Below are positions 9,931-17,844 of a stretch of 64,000 nucleotides of DNA, piece by piece (within the stretch, counting starts at the first letter, position 1; each line of letters opens with the position of its first letter). Location: NCBI GenBank assembly GCA_041392805.1, contig JAWKLJ010000001.1:5392501-5456500 (forward strand), read 5' to 3'. This DNA is from Saprospiraceae bacterium. GTDB taxonomy: Bacteria; Bacteroidota; Bacteroidia; Chitinophagales; Saprospiraceae. The notes below the pieces were generated by a model. The model was not told the DNA's origin. It saw only the letters and a list, made by a program, of their open reading frames with translations, and did no database searches. The position numbers and the translations under genes are program-made.

Positions 9931-11304
9931 TTATAATTGGTTTAAAAAGATTTCCAGGTCACCATTTACAGAGGCCATATACAGTAATGCTTTCCAGGCT
10001 TCCCAATAGGATTTACGGAGTTCGATTTCTGCAGTTACCAGCTCATTCCGGGCTTCAATCAGCTCCGCAAAGGTGATGAGGCCTGCCTGGTATTGGGATT
10101 GTACGGCTTCATACGCAAACCGGGCATCTTGAAATTGAACAGGGGTTTCTCCGGCAATATCCAGTGCAGTTTTTAGTGTATTATCAGCAACGGATTTTTG
10201 TTTATTAAGAGCCAGGCGAACTTCTTCCAGTTCCTGTTTATCGGCTTCGGTTTCCAGTTCCTTTGCTTTCCACTGGGTTTGATAGCGGCTGATCTGGGTC
10301 AGCGGCATGGCCAGTTGTACACCAATGCCATAATTGAACCGACTGAGATTAAACCCGTCAGACGGGTTATCGACAAAGGTGTTGCCGTTGTTGTCAAGCT
10401 GTACACCTGAACCCCTGCCATAAGCAGTACTCCAGACACTCAGGGTGGGCATCCGACTTAATTCCTCTGCTTTAAACAGGTATTGCGAGGTTTTCCACTC
10501 AGCCATGGCCATTTGCTCTCTCGGATGGATCTTTTCTGCTGATACTGATAACCGAGGTAGTGCTTTAAAAAAAGTAGCATCCATCAGATTTTCAGGCAAA
10601 TCAGTCGCAATTAATTCCGACAGTGTTGCTTCGTATTCATGAAGGATATTTTGTTGTTGCAGGATCTTAATTTTTGCTTTGGAAAGTTCGGTATGAAAAC
10701 GTGCCGTATCCACCCCCGAAACCAATCCGGAAGAAGACAGGTTTACGGCTTGCTGGTAATTGGCATTAGCTCTTTCGAGGTCACTTTCCAATACATCCAG
10801 GATTTGAATAAGGAGGAGGTAGTTCAGGTAGGTGCTCGATAGCTGCACGCTATGTTCCAACAGGGTAAGATTTTTCACGGCTGCTCCGGCTTCATGGCTG
10901 CTTTCGGCTGCCTTTATCTCATTGCCTCTACGTCCGAAGGTGTAGGGCTCCCATTTCACAAGCAGACCTGCAGCTGCCCCCCAGACCATCTCGTTGAGAT
11001 TCTCAGTAGATGGAGGGCCGCTCACAGGTAGGATGTATTCCGGATAAAACATCCCAGTGAGGTTGTTATAGGTAGAATAGTTGACTTGGATAGAAGCATT
11101 AATATCGGGTATCCATGTGCGTCTGACTGACTTGACTCTTTCTCCGGATGCTTGCTTTTGTGCTTCTGCGGCAAGAATTGCCGGATAGTTTTTTTCGGCT
11201 ATTTCCAATAGCTGTTTTATGGGGGCTAGCGTCTGGGAGCGTGCTCCCGTCCTGGCAAATGCCATAATTGCTATCAGCAGGGTGATCTTGAATATTCGAA
11301 CCAT
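9931..11304 (-). CDS. TolC family outer-membrane efflux protein
   Basis: 457-residue outer-membrane factor forming the exit duct of the RND pump. It starts with a signal peptide (ending around GARSQ) and shows the long, heptad-rich helical pattern in two repeats ('ALLEIAEKNYP'-type start, second half with 'RLALNKQKSVADNTLKTALD' helices and a final 'ELIEARNELVTAEIELRKSY' helix) typical of TolC proteins. It is the first gene of the efflux operon, with the shared operator motif and a perfect TAnnTTTG box just upstream. Confidence 0.93.
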   Translation of the reverse strand: MVRIFKITLLIAIMAFARTGARSQTLAPIKQLLEIAEKNYPAILAAEAQKQASGERVKSVRRTWIPDINASIQVNYSTYNNLTGMFYPEYILPVSGPPSTENLNEMVWGAAAGLLVKWEPYTFGRRGNEIKAAESSHEAGAAVKNLTLLEHSVQLSSTYLNYLLLIQILDVLESDLERANANYQQAVNLSSSGLVSGVDTARFHTELSKAKIKILQQQNILHEYEATLSELIATDLPENLMDATFFKALPRLSVSAEKIHPREQMAMAEWKTSQYLFKAEELSRMPTLSVWSTAYGRGSGVQLDNNGNTFVDNPSDGFNLSRFNYGIGVQLAMPLTQISRYQTQWKAKELETEADKQELEEVRLALNKQKSVADNTLKTALDIAGETPVQFQDARFAYEAVQSQYQAGLITFAELIEARNELVTAEIELRKSYWEAWKALLYMASVNGDLEIFLNQL

Positions 11305-11330
11305 TTTTCAATTTTGTGATCAATTTGCCA

Positions 11331-11365
11331 CAAACCTATGGCCCAATTCTGTAGAAATATGGGAA
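11331..11365 (-). promoter_or_regulatory. Promoter with shared operator motif upstream of efflux operon
   Basis: Minus-strand motif TTCCCATATTTCTACAGAAT (11346-11365) followed after 7 bp by TAGGTTTG (11331-11338), an exact match to the Bacteroidota minus-7 consensus TAnnTTTG. The start codon is at 11304, giving a leader of roughly 20 nt. Confidence 0.65.
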
Positions 11366-11454
11366 GGCAATAGCAGGGGGTCGCCTTGTTTTTTTAATTT
11401 TGAGAGATTACGGTTTATATTCGTCAAGCGACTTAGGTCCTGCCATCCTCCCGC

Positions 11455-12183
11455 TTATTCGGTCAATCGCCTGGCAGTTACAAACCTTTCGGCCACATTA
11501 TCCCAATTGATGATCTCAAGAACCGTATCCACGAATTCCGCGCGTTTGTTTTTGTACTTTAGGTAGTAGGCGTGTTCCCAGACGTCGATAACAAGCAAGG
11601 GTACAACTCCCCATTGCGTGAGCTTCTGGTGGTTTTCACATTGTAATAAGGTAAGCGATCGCGAATAGGGCTGATAACCCAATATTCCCCAACCGCTACC
11701 TTCTACTGATTTCGAGATTTTGGAGATGTATGTCTTCAGCTTATCGAAAGAGCCGAAGTCTTTTTCGATCTGCTTCAGCAGTTCCAATCGGGGTTCGTTT
11801 TTTTTATCAGTCAGGTTCGTCCAAAAGATAGCATGTAGCACATGGCTCGAAAAGTGATAGGCTAACTTTTTGGTCCACAAATCTACTTGATCCATTTCGC
11901 CTGTCTGAAGATATTTTCTGATATTTCCCAGGTCTTTATTGGCTTCTTTCACCGCTCCGCCATGATGAAATTCATAATGCAGATGTAGGGTTTCTTCATC
12001 CATATGCGGTTCTAAAAAAGACTTGTTGTAGGGAAGCGGTTGTTGGATAAAATGACCGTCGGCGTCCACCAGCTTGTCCATACCGTTTTCCGTTATATTT
12101 TGTGAAAAAACATTATTAACAGGTAGAATACTTGCCCCACCCAGTATGGCTGAGTTTCTGAGGAAATCTTTTCTGTTCATCAT
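11455..12183 (-). CDS. Superoxide dismutase (Fe/Mn), exported
   Basis: Converts superoxide to hydrogen peroxide and oxygen. The 242-residue protein contains the full Fe/Mn SOD fold with the four metal ligands recognisable as His60 (LEPH), His117 (VLHAIFW), Asp200 and His204 (DVWEHAYY). About 45 extra residues precede the catalytic fold and begin MMNRKDFLRNSAILGGASIL, which resembles the Tat-like leader common in Bacteroidota but has Arg-Lys instead of Arg-Arg. This suggests periplasmic location. The gene stands alone between the efflux operon and the sensor kinase and has its own copy of the shared operator motif. Iron versus manganese preference is not decidable by eye. Confidence 0.92.
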   Translation of the reverse strand: MMNRKDFLRNSAILGGASILPVNNVFSQNITENGMDKLVDADGHFIQQPLPYNKSFLEPHMDEETLHLHYEFHHGGAVKEANKDLGNIRKYLQTGEMDQVDLWTKKLAYHFSSHVLHAIFWTNLTDKKNEPRLELLKQIEKDFGSFDKLKTYISKISKSVEGSGWGILGYQPYSRSLTLLQCENHQKLTQWGVVPLLVIDVWEHAYYLKYKNKRAEFVDTVLEIINWDNVAERFVTARRLTE

Positions 12184-12226
12184 TGCGTGATTTTTAATTT
12201 TGAATGAGATTATTACCCGACGACGG

Positions 12227-12261
12227 CAAAGTAAGTCATCGATTCTGTAGAAATTTGGGAA
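12227..12261 (-). promoter_or_regulatory. Promoter with shared operator motif upstream of SOD
   Basis: Minus-strand motif TTCCCAAATTTCTACAGAAT (12242-12261) followed after 8 bp by TACTTTG (12227-12233). The SOD start is at 12183. Beyond the motif core, sequence around this site also resembles the 5615-5634 site (shared TCAT-GA flank), supporting common ancestry or constraint. Confidence 0.6.
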
Positions 12262-12309
12262 GGGAGGAATGTAGCTTTACTTTGGTTATGCGAAAACACA
12301 GAGGAGCTT

Positions 12310-13593
12310 TCACTGAAAATCTACCGTAAAAATATGCAACCCCGCTTTCTCTCGGTAATAAAGTTCCCAGCCGCTTATCGCGGCGATCTTTCGGGCGATC
12401 GCCAGCCCCAGGCCCCAACTGTCGGGGGAACCGGATTGCTTATAAAATCGGCCGAACAGCTTTTCCGGTTCTAATGCCGACTCTTTTCCCAATTTCGCCG
12501 GCCCGGTGTTGGCTATAACGAGATGGCTGCCCTTTATTCGAATTTTTACCGATCCGTTCCTTTTATTGTGCAGAAAGGCGTTTTTTAGTAGGTTCTGGAT
12601 CAGTATTTCGGTGAGCATGGCGTTGCCCTTTACGGTCAAATTTTCAGGAATTTCCATGATCACTTTTATATGCAGAGCGGCTTGCTGTTCTTCGTAATAG
12701 GCCATCGACTCCTGGATGATCCTGTTAACAGGAATTTGCTCCGTAAGTAGAAACTGCCGGTTTTCGATCCTGGACAGGAGTAAAAGGGTCTTGTTCAGCT
12801 TTTTTAACCGCTGGGTTGAGCTGATGATGCCTTCCAGGATTTCTGCCTGGCCCTGGGTGAGTTCCGCCTGCCCGATGAGCGTTTCGAGGCGCAACTGGAT
12901 GACCGATAAAGGCGTTTGCATTTCATGTGCGGCATTTTCAATAAATTGCTTTTGGCTTTCGAACACCTCCCGGTTTTTCTGTGCGAGTTCATTTACTGCT
13001 TCGTTCAGCAGCCGGAATTCTTCTATCTGTGCATTCGGTAAGGCCGGCAGTTGTTGTTTGTCCAGACGAAAACGCCGTAGTCTTTCCAGTATCTCAAAAA
13101 ACGGTTTCCATATCTTCTTGGAAATGATACGTTGGGATAAGTAAAAAGAGAGTGCCAGACCCAGAAATAAGCCGCTCAGGGTAACAGCGATGATACCGAT
13201 CATTTCAGGCACCTCTAGGTGGGGTCGCACAATTTCCAGTCGATAAGAATCGCCGTGTAGCTGCACACAGGCAGTCAGCTTCCTGTATTCATCCAATTCG
13301 TTGTCCACCGGTTCATAGATCAGGGTGTCCGCATAACGGTCCGCTCCATTTTGAAAATATGCTTCGCCAAGGGGGTGAAAAGTAAAATCATCCAGCGGGT
13401 TGTCTTCTTGGAACGGGGCTTCCGGATGATCTTCCAGGAAAGCCAGCAGATTGACTTTGCGGTTGAAGAGCACTTCATCCACATGTTGCAGTACGCTCCA
13501 ACTCAGCACCAGATAAAACAGTATGGAGAAGGCCCCGAAGAGAATCAGGAAATAGAATAATTGGATTCGGGAGGTATAGGCAAGCAGTTTCAT
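12310..13593 (-). CDS. Two-component sensor histidine kinase
   Basis: 427-residue membrane sensor kinase partnered with the response regulator immediately upstream (4-bp ATGA overlap). TM1 lies at about residues 11-33, a roughly 95-residue periplasmic sensor follows, TM2 is at about 131-152, then a HAMP-like linker. The dimerisation box 'FIENAAHEMQTPLSVI' places the phospho-accepting His at 223. An N box (LIQNLLKNAFLHN) and G boxes (IANTGPAK, SWGLGLAIARK) complete the ATPase domain. The sensed signal is unknown; the genes that share its putative operator (RND pump, SOD, iron uptake) suggest envelope, redox or metal stress. Confidence 0.93.
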   Translation of the reverse strand: MKLLAYTSRIQLFYFLILFGAFSILFYLVLSWSVLQHVDEVLFNRKVNLLAFLEDHPEAPFQEDNPLDDFTFHPLGEAYFQNGADRYADTLIYEPVDNELDEYRKLTACVQLHGDSYRLEIVRPHLEVPEMIGIIAVTLSGLFLGLALSFYLSQRIISKKIWKPFFEILERLRRFRLDKQQLPALPNAQIEEFRLLNEAVNELAQKNREVFESQKQFIENAAHEMQTPLSVIQLRLETLIGQAELTQGQAEILEGIISSTQRLKKLNKTLLLLSRIENRQFLLTEQIPVNRIIQESMAYYEEQQAALHIKVIMEIPENLTVKGNAMLTEILIQNLLKNAFLHNKRNGSVKIRIKGSHLVIANTGPAKLGKESALEPEKLFGRFYKQSGSPDSWGLGLAIARKIAAISGWELYYREKAGLHIFTVDFQ

Positions 13594-14273
13594 AGCGGCT
13601 TGATTTGGTACCCCACTCCATAGATGTTTTTTATTTCCACTTCCGCCCTGGCGTCTTTCAGCTTGCGCTTAAGGTTTCGGATCTGCGAAAACAAGAAGTC
13701 AAAACGCTGGGCCTCGTCCACATAATCGCCCCAGATGTATTCGGCCAGCGACACCTTGGTGATCACCCGTTTATGGTTGATGATCAGGTGCGTGAGAATA
13801 GCGTACTCTTTTTTGGTGAAGGAAATAAGGGTTTCGAGATCATCCACCCCTACTAAGTATTGATCGGGATCGATTACCAGATTGGAAAAGCGGAGGAGCT
13901 TATTGGTTTTGAACTGTTTCCTGCGGATGACAGCCTTGATCCGTGCGCTGAGTTCGGAGAAATAAAACGGTTTGGTCAGGTAGTCATCGGCGCCGAGCGC
14001 TAGGCCTTTCAGTTTGTCATCCAGAGAGTCGCGCGCAGAGAGGATGATCACGCCGTCCGTTTTACCTTTCTGATGAAGGGTTTCCAGCAAATTGAATCCG
14101 CTGCCGTCGGGAAGGTTGATGTCCAGTATGATGCAATCATAATCGTAAAGAACGACGCGTTCCATGGCGGCATAAAATCCGGCCACGGAATCGCACAGAT
14201 ACCCTTCCTGGGAAGCAAAGTCCTCCAGTCCTTTCAACAAATGCGGCTCGTCTTCTACAATGAGTAATTTCAT
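13590..14273 (-). CDS. OmpR-family response regulator
   Basis: 227-residue DNA-binding response regulator: receiver domain at residues 1-115 with phospho-acceptor Asp51 in 'CIILDINLPDGSGF' and the conserved Lys in 'LTKPFYF', then an OmpR/PhoB winged helix at about 130-225. It is the probable binder of the repeated TTTCTACAGA motif, because one copy of that motif sits in its own promoter (14295-14314), implying autoregulation. The minus-7 box ends only about 7 bp before the ATG, so the transcript may be nearly leaderless. Confidence 0.93.
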   Translation of the reverse strand: MKLLIVEDEPHLLKGLEDFASQEGYLCDSVAGFYAAMERVVLYDYDCIILDINLPDGSGFNLLETLHQKGKTDGVIILSARDSLDDKLKGLALGADDYLTKPFYFSELSARIKAVIRRKQFKTNKLLRFSNLVIDPDQYLVGVDDLETLISFTKKEYAILTHLIINHKRVITKVSLAEYIWGDYVDEAQRFDFLFSQIRNLKRKLKDARAEVEIKNIYGVGYQIKPL

Positions 14274-14279
14274 GGACTA

Positions 14280-14314
14280 CAAAATACGGGAATAATTCTG
14301 TAGAAACGTTGGCT
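14280..14314 (-). promoter_or_regulatory. Promoter with shared operator motif upstream of response regulator
   Basis: Minus-strand AGCCAACGTTTCTACAGAAT (14295-14314) is the weakest copy in its upstream half but keeps TTTCTACAGAAT intact. TATTTTG (14280-14286) follows after 8 bp, and the ATG of the regulator is at 14273. Confidence 0.55.
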
Positions 14315-14376
14315 GAAACAAGTTCTTAAGATTAAAAAGGCGAAACATCGAGAATCTCTGTACCAAAACAAAAGAC

Positions 14377-14727
14377 TTGCTTCGTCAAGTGAACAAACAG
14401 GACTTTTCAAACCACATGGTCGGCGTTCCCACAATCGAAGGTATAGCGTTTTTCAAAGCCGAGGAGATCATCCGCTGCGAAGGAATGCAACGCCTGACCC
14501 AGGTATTCGTAGAGAGAGAAGCAATCATCAGTTCCTACAACATCTGCGAATTTTGTCGGCTGTTCTGCGATAGCGGTTTCTTCTCACCGCACAAATCACA
14601 TCTGATCAACCTGCAATACCTGCATAGCTACCACATCTGGGGCGACAACACCCTGCGCGACGGTTCGCGCGTGCCGCTTGCCCGCCGAAGGCGGGAGGCG
14701 TTTTTGGAGCGGGTGCGGCATTTCTGA
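14377..14727 (+). CDS. Orphan LytTR DNA-binding domain protein, likely truncated regulator
   Basis: About 116 residues that correspond to a LytTR domain alone, with the recognisable 'VGVPTIEGIAFFKAEEIIRC' entry strand and the C-terminal 'FFSPHKSHLINLQYL' core. A receiver domain would normally precede this. The upstream frame is open to about 14317 but has no ATG, and the only start is a TTG at 14377, so this is probably the surviving C-terminal half of a LytTR response regulator. Whether it is expressed is unclear. Confidence 0.55.
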   Translation: MLRQVNKQDFSNHMVGVPTIEGIAFFKAEEIIRCEGMQRLTQVFVEREAIISSYNICEFCRLFCDSGFFSPHKSHLINLQYLHSYHIWGDNTLRDGSRVPLARRRREAFLERVRHF

Positions 14728-14826
14728 GGCGGAAGCCGCGAAAGTCCAGGAGATGATCGAAGGTTAAAGCTGTATGTTGCCCTAGTAGATATGCAGAAAA
14801 TTGCCAACGGGATATTCCTCCCAATT

Positions 14827-15240
14827 TCACGCTCGATGATTTTTTTCTCGATCCGTCAGATGTTCTTTAACTACCCAATAAGCACCGCCGGCGAATGCCA
14901 AGGTCACGGCAGTTCGAAACAGCAACGCGAATATAGTTTTTGCTTCGTAAAGTCCGCCGGTGTTGATGTGCAGCAGCAAGCCTATGAAGGCCAGTACCAG
15001 CAGCCCGGCCGCAGCCAACAGCAACCTGTGGGGATGCCTTCCCTGCCGGAAAAGACCGTAGGCTGCGGCAAGATAAACCAAGCTGCACACGAAGTTGGCC
15101 CACACTACGAAGGGCACGAAATTGCCTTCTCTGGCGCGTATGCCGAGCAAGTTGAAAATCACCGAAGTGCTCAAAAAAAGGGTCAGCAGCGCAAAGGCTG
15201 TCAGGAGCAGGGCCAGAAGTTGACGTAAGGGCTTTTTCAT
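14827..15240 (-). CDS. Small integral membrane protein of unknown function
   Basis: 137 residues with four predicted membrane spans (about 8-32, 43-64, 72-90, 104-124) and a basic C-terminus. No family recognised. It begins with MKKPLRQ, a normal start, and stands alone between the LytTR fragment and a stretch of decayed sequence. Base composition is visibly GC-rich, as in the neighbouring sensor kinase region. Confidence 0.6.
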   Translation of the reverse strand: MKKPLRQLLALLLTAFALLTLFLSTSVIFNLLGIRAREGNFVPFVVWANFVCSLVYLAAAYGLFRQGRHPHRLLLAAAGLLVLAFIGLLLHINTGGLYEAKTIFALLFRTAVTLAFAGGAYWVVKEHLTDREKNHRA

Positions 15241-15572
15241 TGGAAGTAGGTTTAATTATAAGGATACCGCCGGAAATTGATGAAATTCATGAGCGGACAT
15301 CCACTCAAAGCTAGGCAGAAAAAATTACTTCAGGAGATGATTTTTGTCACCTAATATATTCCCTGCGCAGCTAATTATTCCATTTGCCGCCATCCAAACC
15401 GCAAATCCATGCGCAGGTAGGTTCTAGGCTGTCAGCACAAGGCCGGGCCATTCGACGTATTCGAAGATCAAGGCCAGCCTGACTATTATTAAAACCCAGA
15501 TGAGGCAATGCCGACTACTTTTGGGCCAAACACATGGTATTAACACCTGAAAACTAAGAGGCAAAAAGTAGC
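15241..15572. other. Non-coding stretch leading into transposase remnant
   Basis: No convincing gene. Short frame fragments near 15440-15570 read in the same direction as the transposase remnant that follows and may be further decayed parts of it, but stops and frame changes prevent a firm assignment. Confidence 0.3.
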
Positions 15573-15713
15573 GAATCCTTAGAATTGGAGATCAAGTAAT
15601 TGAAGCATCAATTAGCCTTTGAGTGGTTAAAAAGCGAAGCGTTTGAAACGATGATCGACATAGCAGAGGAGGCCTTCAAGCTTCCGATCCGAAAAGAGTC
15701 TGAAGCCAAACCA
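15573..15713 (+). pseudogene. Transposase OrfA-like remnant with in-frame stop
   Basis: A fragment reading ESLELEIK-stop-LKHQLAFEWLK followed by SEAFETMIDIAEEAFKLPI and RKESEAKP. The pattern (coiled leucine-rich helix, then an 'ETMIDIAEEAFKLPIRKESEAKP' type tail) is like the C-terminal part of IS3-type OrfA proteins of Bacteroidota. TAA at 15597-15599 interrupts it, there is no OrfB downstream, and no terminal repeats were found. It is a dead insertion-sequence scrap. Assignment rests on remembered family pattern only. Confidence 0.45.
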
Positions 15714-16110
15714 TTGTCCTGGAAGCGGATGCCTAGTGCGCCCGGCACTAAATTAGCCACAGTCTATACGGTCCCTTTTGCGCTCGGGCTTTGTTGTTCA
15801 TCATTCGCATATTCCCGATATGTTCATTCTTCACGCCTCGCCCGGCCACAAAATAGCCTCGTTTAAACAAGGACGAACTTAATGCCCAGCGTACTAGGAT
15901 AGATTTGAGTCGCTTCTCTGGAAAAAGTTATCCACATTTTTGCAGTGGAATTAACAAAGAAAAAAAGAAATCGTGATGGTGATTATCACAAGGTGCTCCT
16001 CTCCGGCAGCGCCTCCAGTTCATTGAGAATAGTCACCAAGGGTAGAGGCATCTCCAGGTCGCGTACATCCAACGCGCGACAGTTATGCGCAACTCGGGTC
16101 TTCTCTTGTT
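15714..16110. other. Non-coding stretch with a single DnaA-box-like site
   Basis: No gene supported. It contains one TTATCCACA (15928-15936), identical to the DnaA box consensus, but it is isolated, so no origin is proposed. Confidence 0.3.
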
Positions 16111-16679
16111 TCAGTTGCCTGGGTGAGACCTAAAACAGCCTATCGCCGGCCCGTCTTCCTGCGCTTCGGCCACTTTCAGAAAGTAGGTATAGGCCGCGCC
16201 GCCTTCCTCTTTCGTGCAACTGCCGTATCCTTTTTTCCGCAGGATTTTAATGAGCGGTGTAGGCTTAAAGGAGTTGATTATCTCCAGACCCTGCCTTCCT
16301 GGAAGGATTTTCAGCGCCCACATGATCGCCTGGAAAGGGTCGGCGCCGCTTTCCAGGATGGGCCGGACGTCGAGTACCTACACCTTGCCGGCCTGTACGG
16401 CAGCCATGATCTGCGCGCGGTAGTCCGGGCTCCCAGCTGTATCTTTTGCGCGGACCCGATATTGACCTCGAAGCCGATAGCCTGAAGATTTTCTAGGATG
16501 GCCTGCGTATCACAGCCGCCAATGCGGGCGGCGTCTCCCACCGTTACTCGGTGCCAGCACTCTGCGCAGGATCAGGTTGCGCAGTTTGTTGAAGTGGGGG
16601 TGATCAAGGTGATGGCTTCGATGGCCTCACTGTTGTACTTGATGATGGCCGATATCTTAGCTTGGCTGTTGATCTTCAT
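16111..16679 (-). pseudogene. Decayed DUF1858/DUF2249 protein gene
   Basis: Minus-strand fragments in changing frames line up into one protein: start MKINSQAKISAIIKYNSEAI at 16679, then 'HFNKLRNLILRRVLAP', 'VTVGDAARIGGCDTQAILEN', 'DYRAQIMAAVQAGKV' followed by an in-frame TAG, then 'VLDVRPILESGADPFQAIMW' and 'LEIINSFKPTPLIKILRKKG'. The first half resembles the DUF1858 helical domain, the second the DUF2249 domain. At least three frameshifts plus the stop make it non-functional. Its start is 13 bp downstream of the stop of the intact Ric gene, so it was the second gene of a nitrosative-stress operon. Confidence 0.7.
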
Positions 16680-16691
16680 TTTTTCAGGTTT

Positions 16692-17636
16692 TCAGCCCAT
16701 CAGTTCTGCTTCCATCTCTACCGCTTTCGGAAACAGGATATTGTTCTCCAGGTGGATATGCTGATGCAGGTCCTGTTCGAATTCATTGAGTTTGGCATAC
16801 AGTACGCGGTAAGACATACAGGCATCTTCCGGCGGCGTGAATGAATCGCTCAGTTGGCGAATTTCTTCCATGCTACCTCCGGCAGATTCGTGTTCGGCCT
16901 CCATCATCCGGATGGGGTTGGCGATAGTTCCGAAGGGGGGACGGGCTATCGTTGTCCCGGCGCGGCGGGCAGCGGCCAGTTGTTGGATATAAGGGAATAG
17001 GATACGCTCTTCCTTGGGCATGTGCATTTGCAGTTCCTGTGCCACTGCGTCGAAATGACGGGCGATATCCACCGTTTCCGGATGACTGTCACCGTGTACC
17101 CGGGCCACTTTAGTACTCAATTCGTACAACATAGGCAGCGATTCGGTGACGTAGCGGTGATGAGTAGCGACGATGTAATTTGCCAGAAAATCCGGTTCCC
17201 ATCGATTATAATCCTGATGAATTGTGTCTCCCTTCTCCCCGATATCGGCCAGTTCCTTTTTGACAGTATCTGCGTCGATGCCCTTTTTCCGGCAGGCATC
17301 CTCCACGGAGCGCTTGCCGCCGCAGCAGTAATCGATGCCGTATTTGCGAAATACCTCCGCCTTGCGATAATCGGCCGCTACCAGTTCGCCGACCGTGGCC
17401 GGCAGTTCGCTCGATTCGAGTTTGGTGATGCGCACCTGCCACACTTCGGGCCCTTCAGCCAGGTATTCCCAGTTGAATGTCTGCCCGCGTTCTGCGATCA
17501 TCTGGTAATAAAGCGGTTTAGGGTCATGATCTTTATGGATAACGAAAGCTTCGCCGCCGGACAGCGCGTCAAATCGTTCGAAAATCGTAGGGTGTTTCAG
17601 CCTTGGCTCAATTTTCGTGACATTTAAATTTTCCAT
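16692..17636 (-). CDS. scdA: Iron-sulfur cluster repair di-iron protein (Ric/ScdA/YtfE), DUF2249 fusion
   Basis: Cytoplasmic di-iron protein that repairs iron-sulfur clusters damaged by nitric oxide or oxidants. Three parts can be seen in 314 residues: an N-terminal DUF2249-like domain (about 8-72, with 'FERFDALSGGEAFVIHKDHD'), the ScdA N-terminal DUF542 domain (about 80-130, with 'VFRKYGIDYCCGGKRS'), and a hemerythrin-like four-helix domain with several ligand His and Glu ('ATHHRYV', 'HMPKEERILFPYI', 'EHESAG', 'HIHLENNILFPKA'). The DUF2249 fusion is an addition relative to E. coli YtfE. Expression is probably controlled by the palindrome at 17833-17844. Confidence 0.92.
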   Translation of the reverse strand: MENLNVTKIEPRLKHPTIFERFDALSGGEAFVIHKDHDPKPLYYQMIAERGQTFNWEYLAEGPEVWQVRITKLESSELPATVGELVAADYRKAEVFRKYGIDYCCGGKRSVEDACRKKGIDADTVKKELADIGEKGDTIHQDYNRWEPDFLANYIVATHHRYVTESLPMLYELSTKVARVHGDSHPETVDIARHFDAVAQELQMHMPKEERILFPYIQQLAAARRAGTTIARPPFGTIANPIRMMEAEHESAGGSMEEIRQLSDSFTPPEDACMSYRVLYAKLNEFEQDLHQHIHLENNILFPKAVEMEAELMG

Positions 17637-17806
17637 ATCAGTCGTATTTTTAATGTTTAGTAGATTCCTTTATCGTTTCAGACATGCATTTCCTTCTTCC
17701 TTCTTTTCGACAAGTTCGGAGATCGTTGTATTTTCTAGTATATTCTAACGTTCTTCCCGGATGCCGTATTCACATGCTTTGGAAAACATCAGCCACTTAT
17801 TTAAGA

Positions 17807-17844
17807 CAAAAATAGCTTAAATAAATAAAAAGGACAAATTTGTC
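17807..17844 (-). promoter_or_regulatory. Promoter and palindromic operator of the Ric gene
   Basis: On the minus strand the perfect 12-bp palindrome GACAAATTTGTC (17833-17844) lies 18 bp upstream of TATTTTTG (17807-17814), an exact TAnnTTTG minus-7 box. The TTTG inside the palindrome falls at the usual minus-33 distance, so a regulator bound there would block or alter polymerase binding. A Rrf2/NsrR-type repressor would be a natural candidate, but none is encoded in the window. The leader to the ATG at 17636 would be about 165 nt. Confidence 0.5.

Noticed and set aside
14606..14830. Minus-strand 74-codon frame opposite the LytTR fragment
   Set aside because: Pro/Ala/Arg-rich translation typical of antisense shadow in GC-rich DNA; no family resemblance.
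15928..15936. DnaA-box match TTATCCACA as sign of a replication origin
   Set aside because: Only one perfect site was noticed, with no AT-rich unwinding region or dnaA/dnaN gene nearby.
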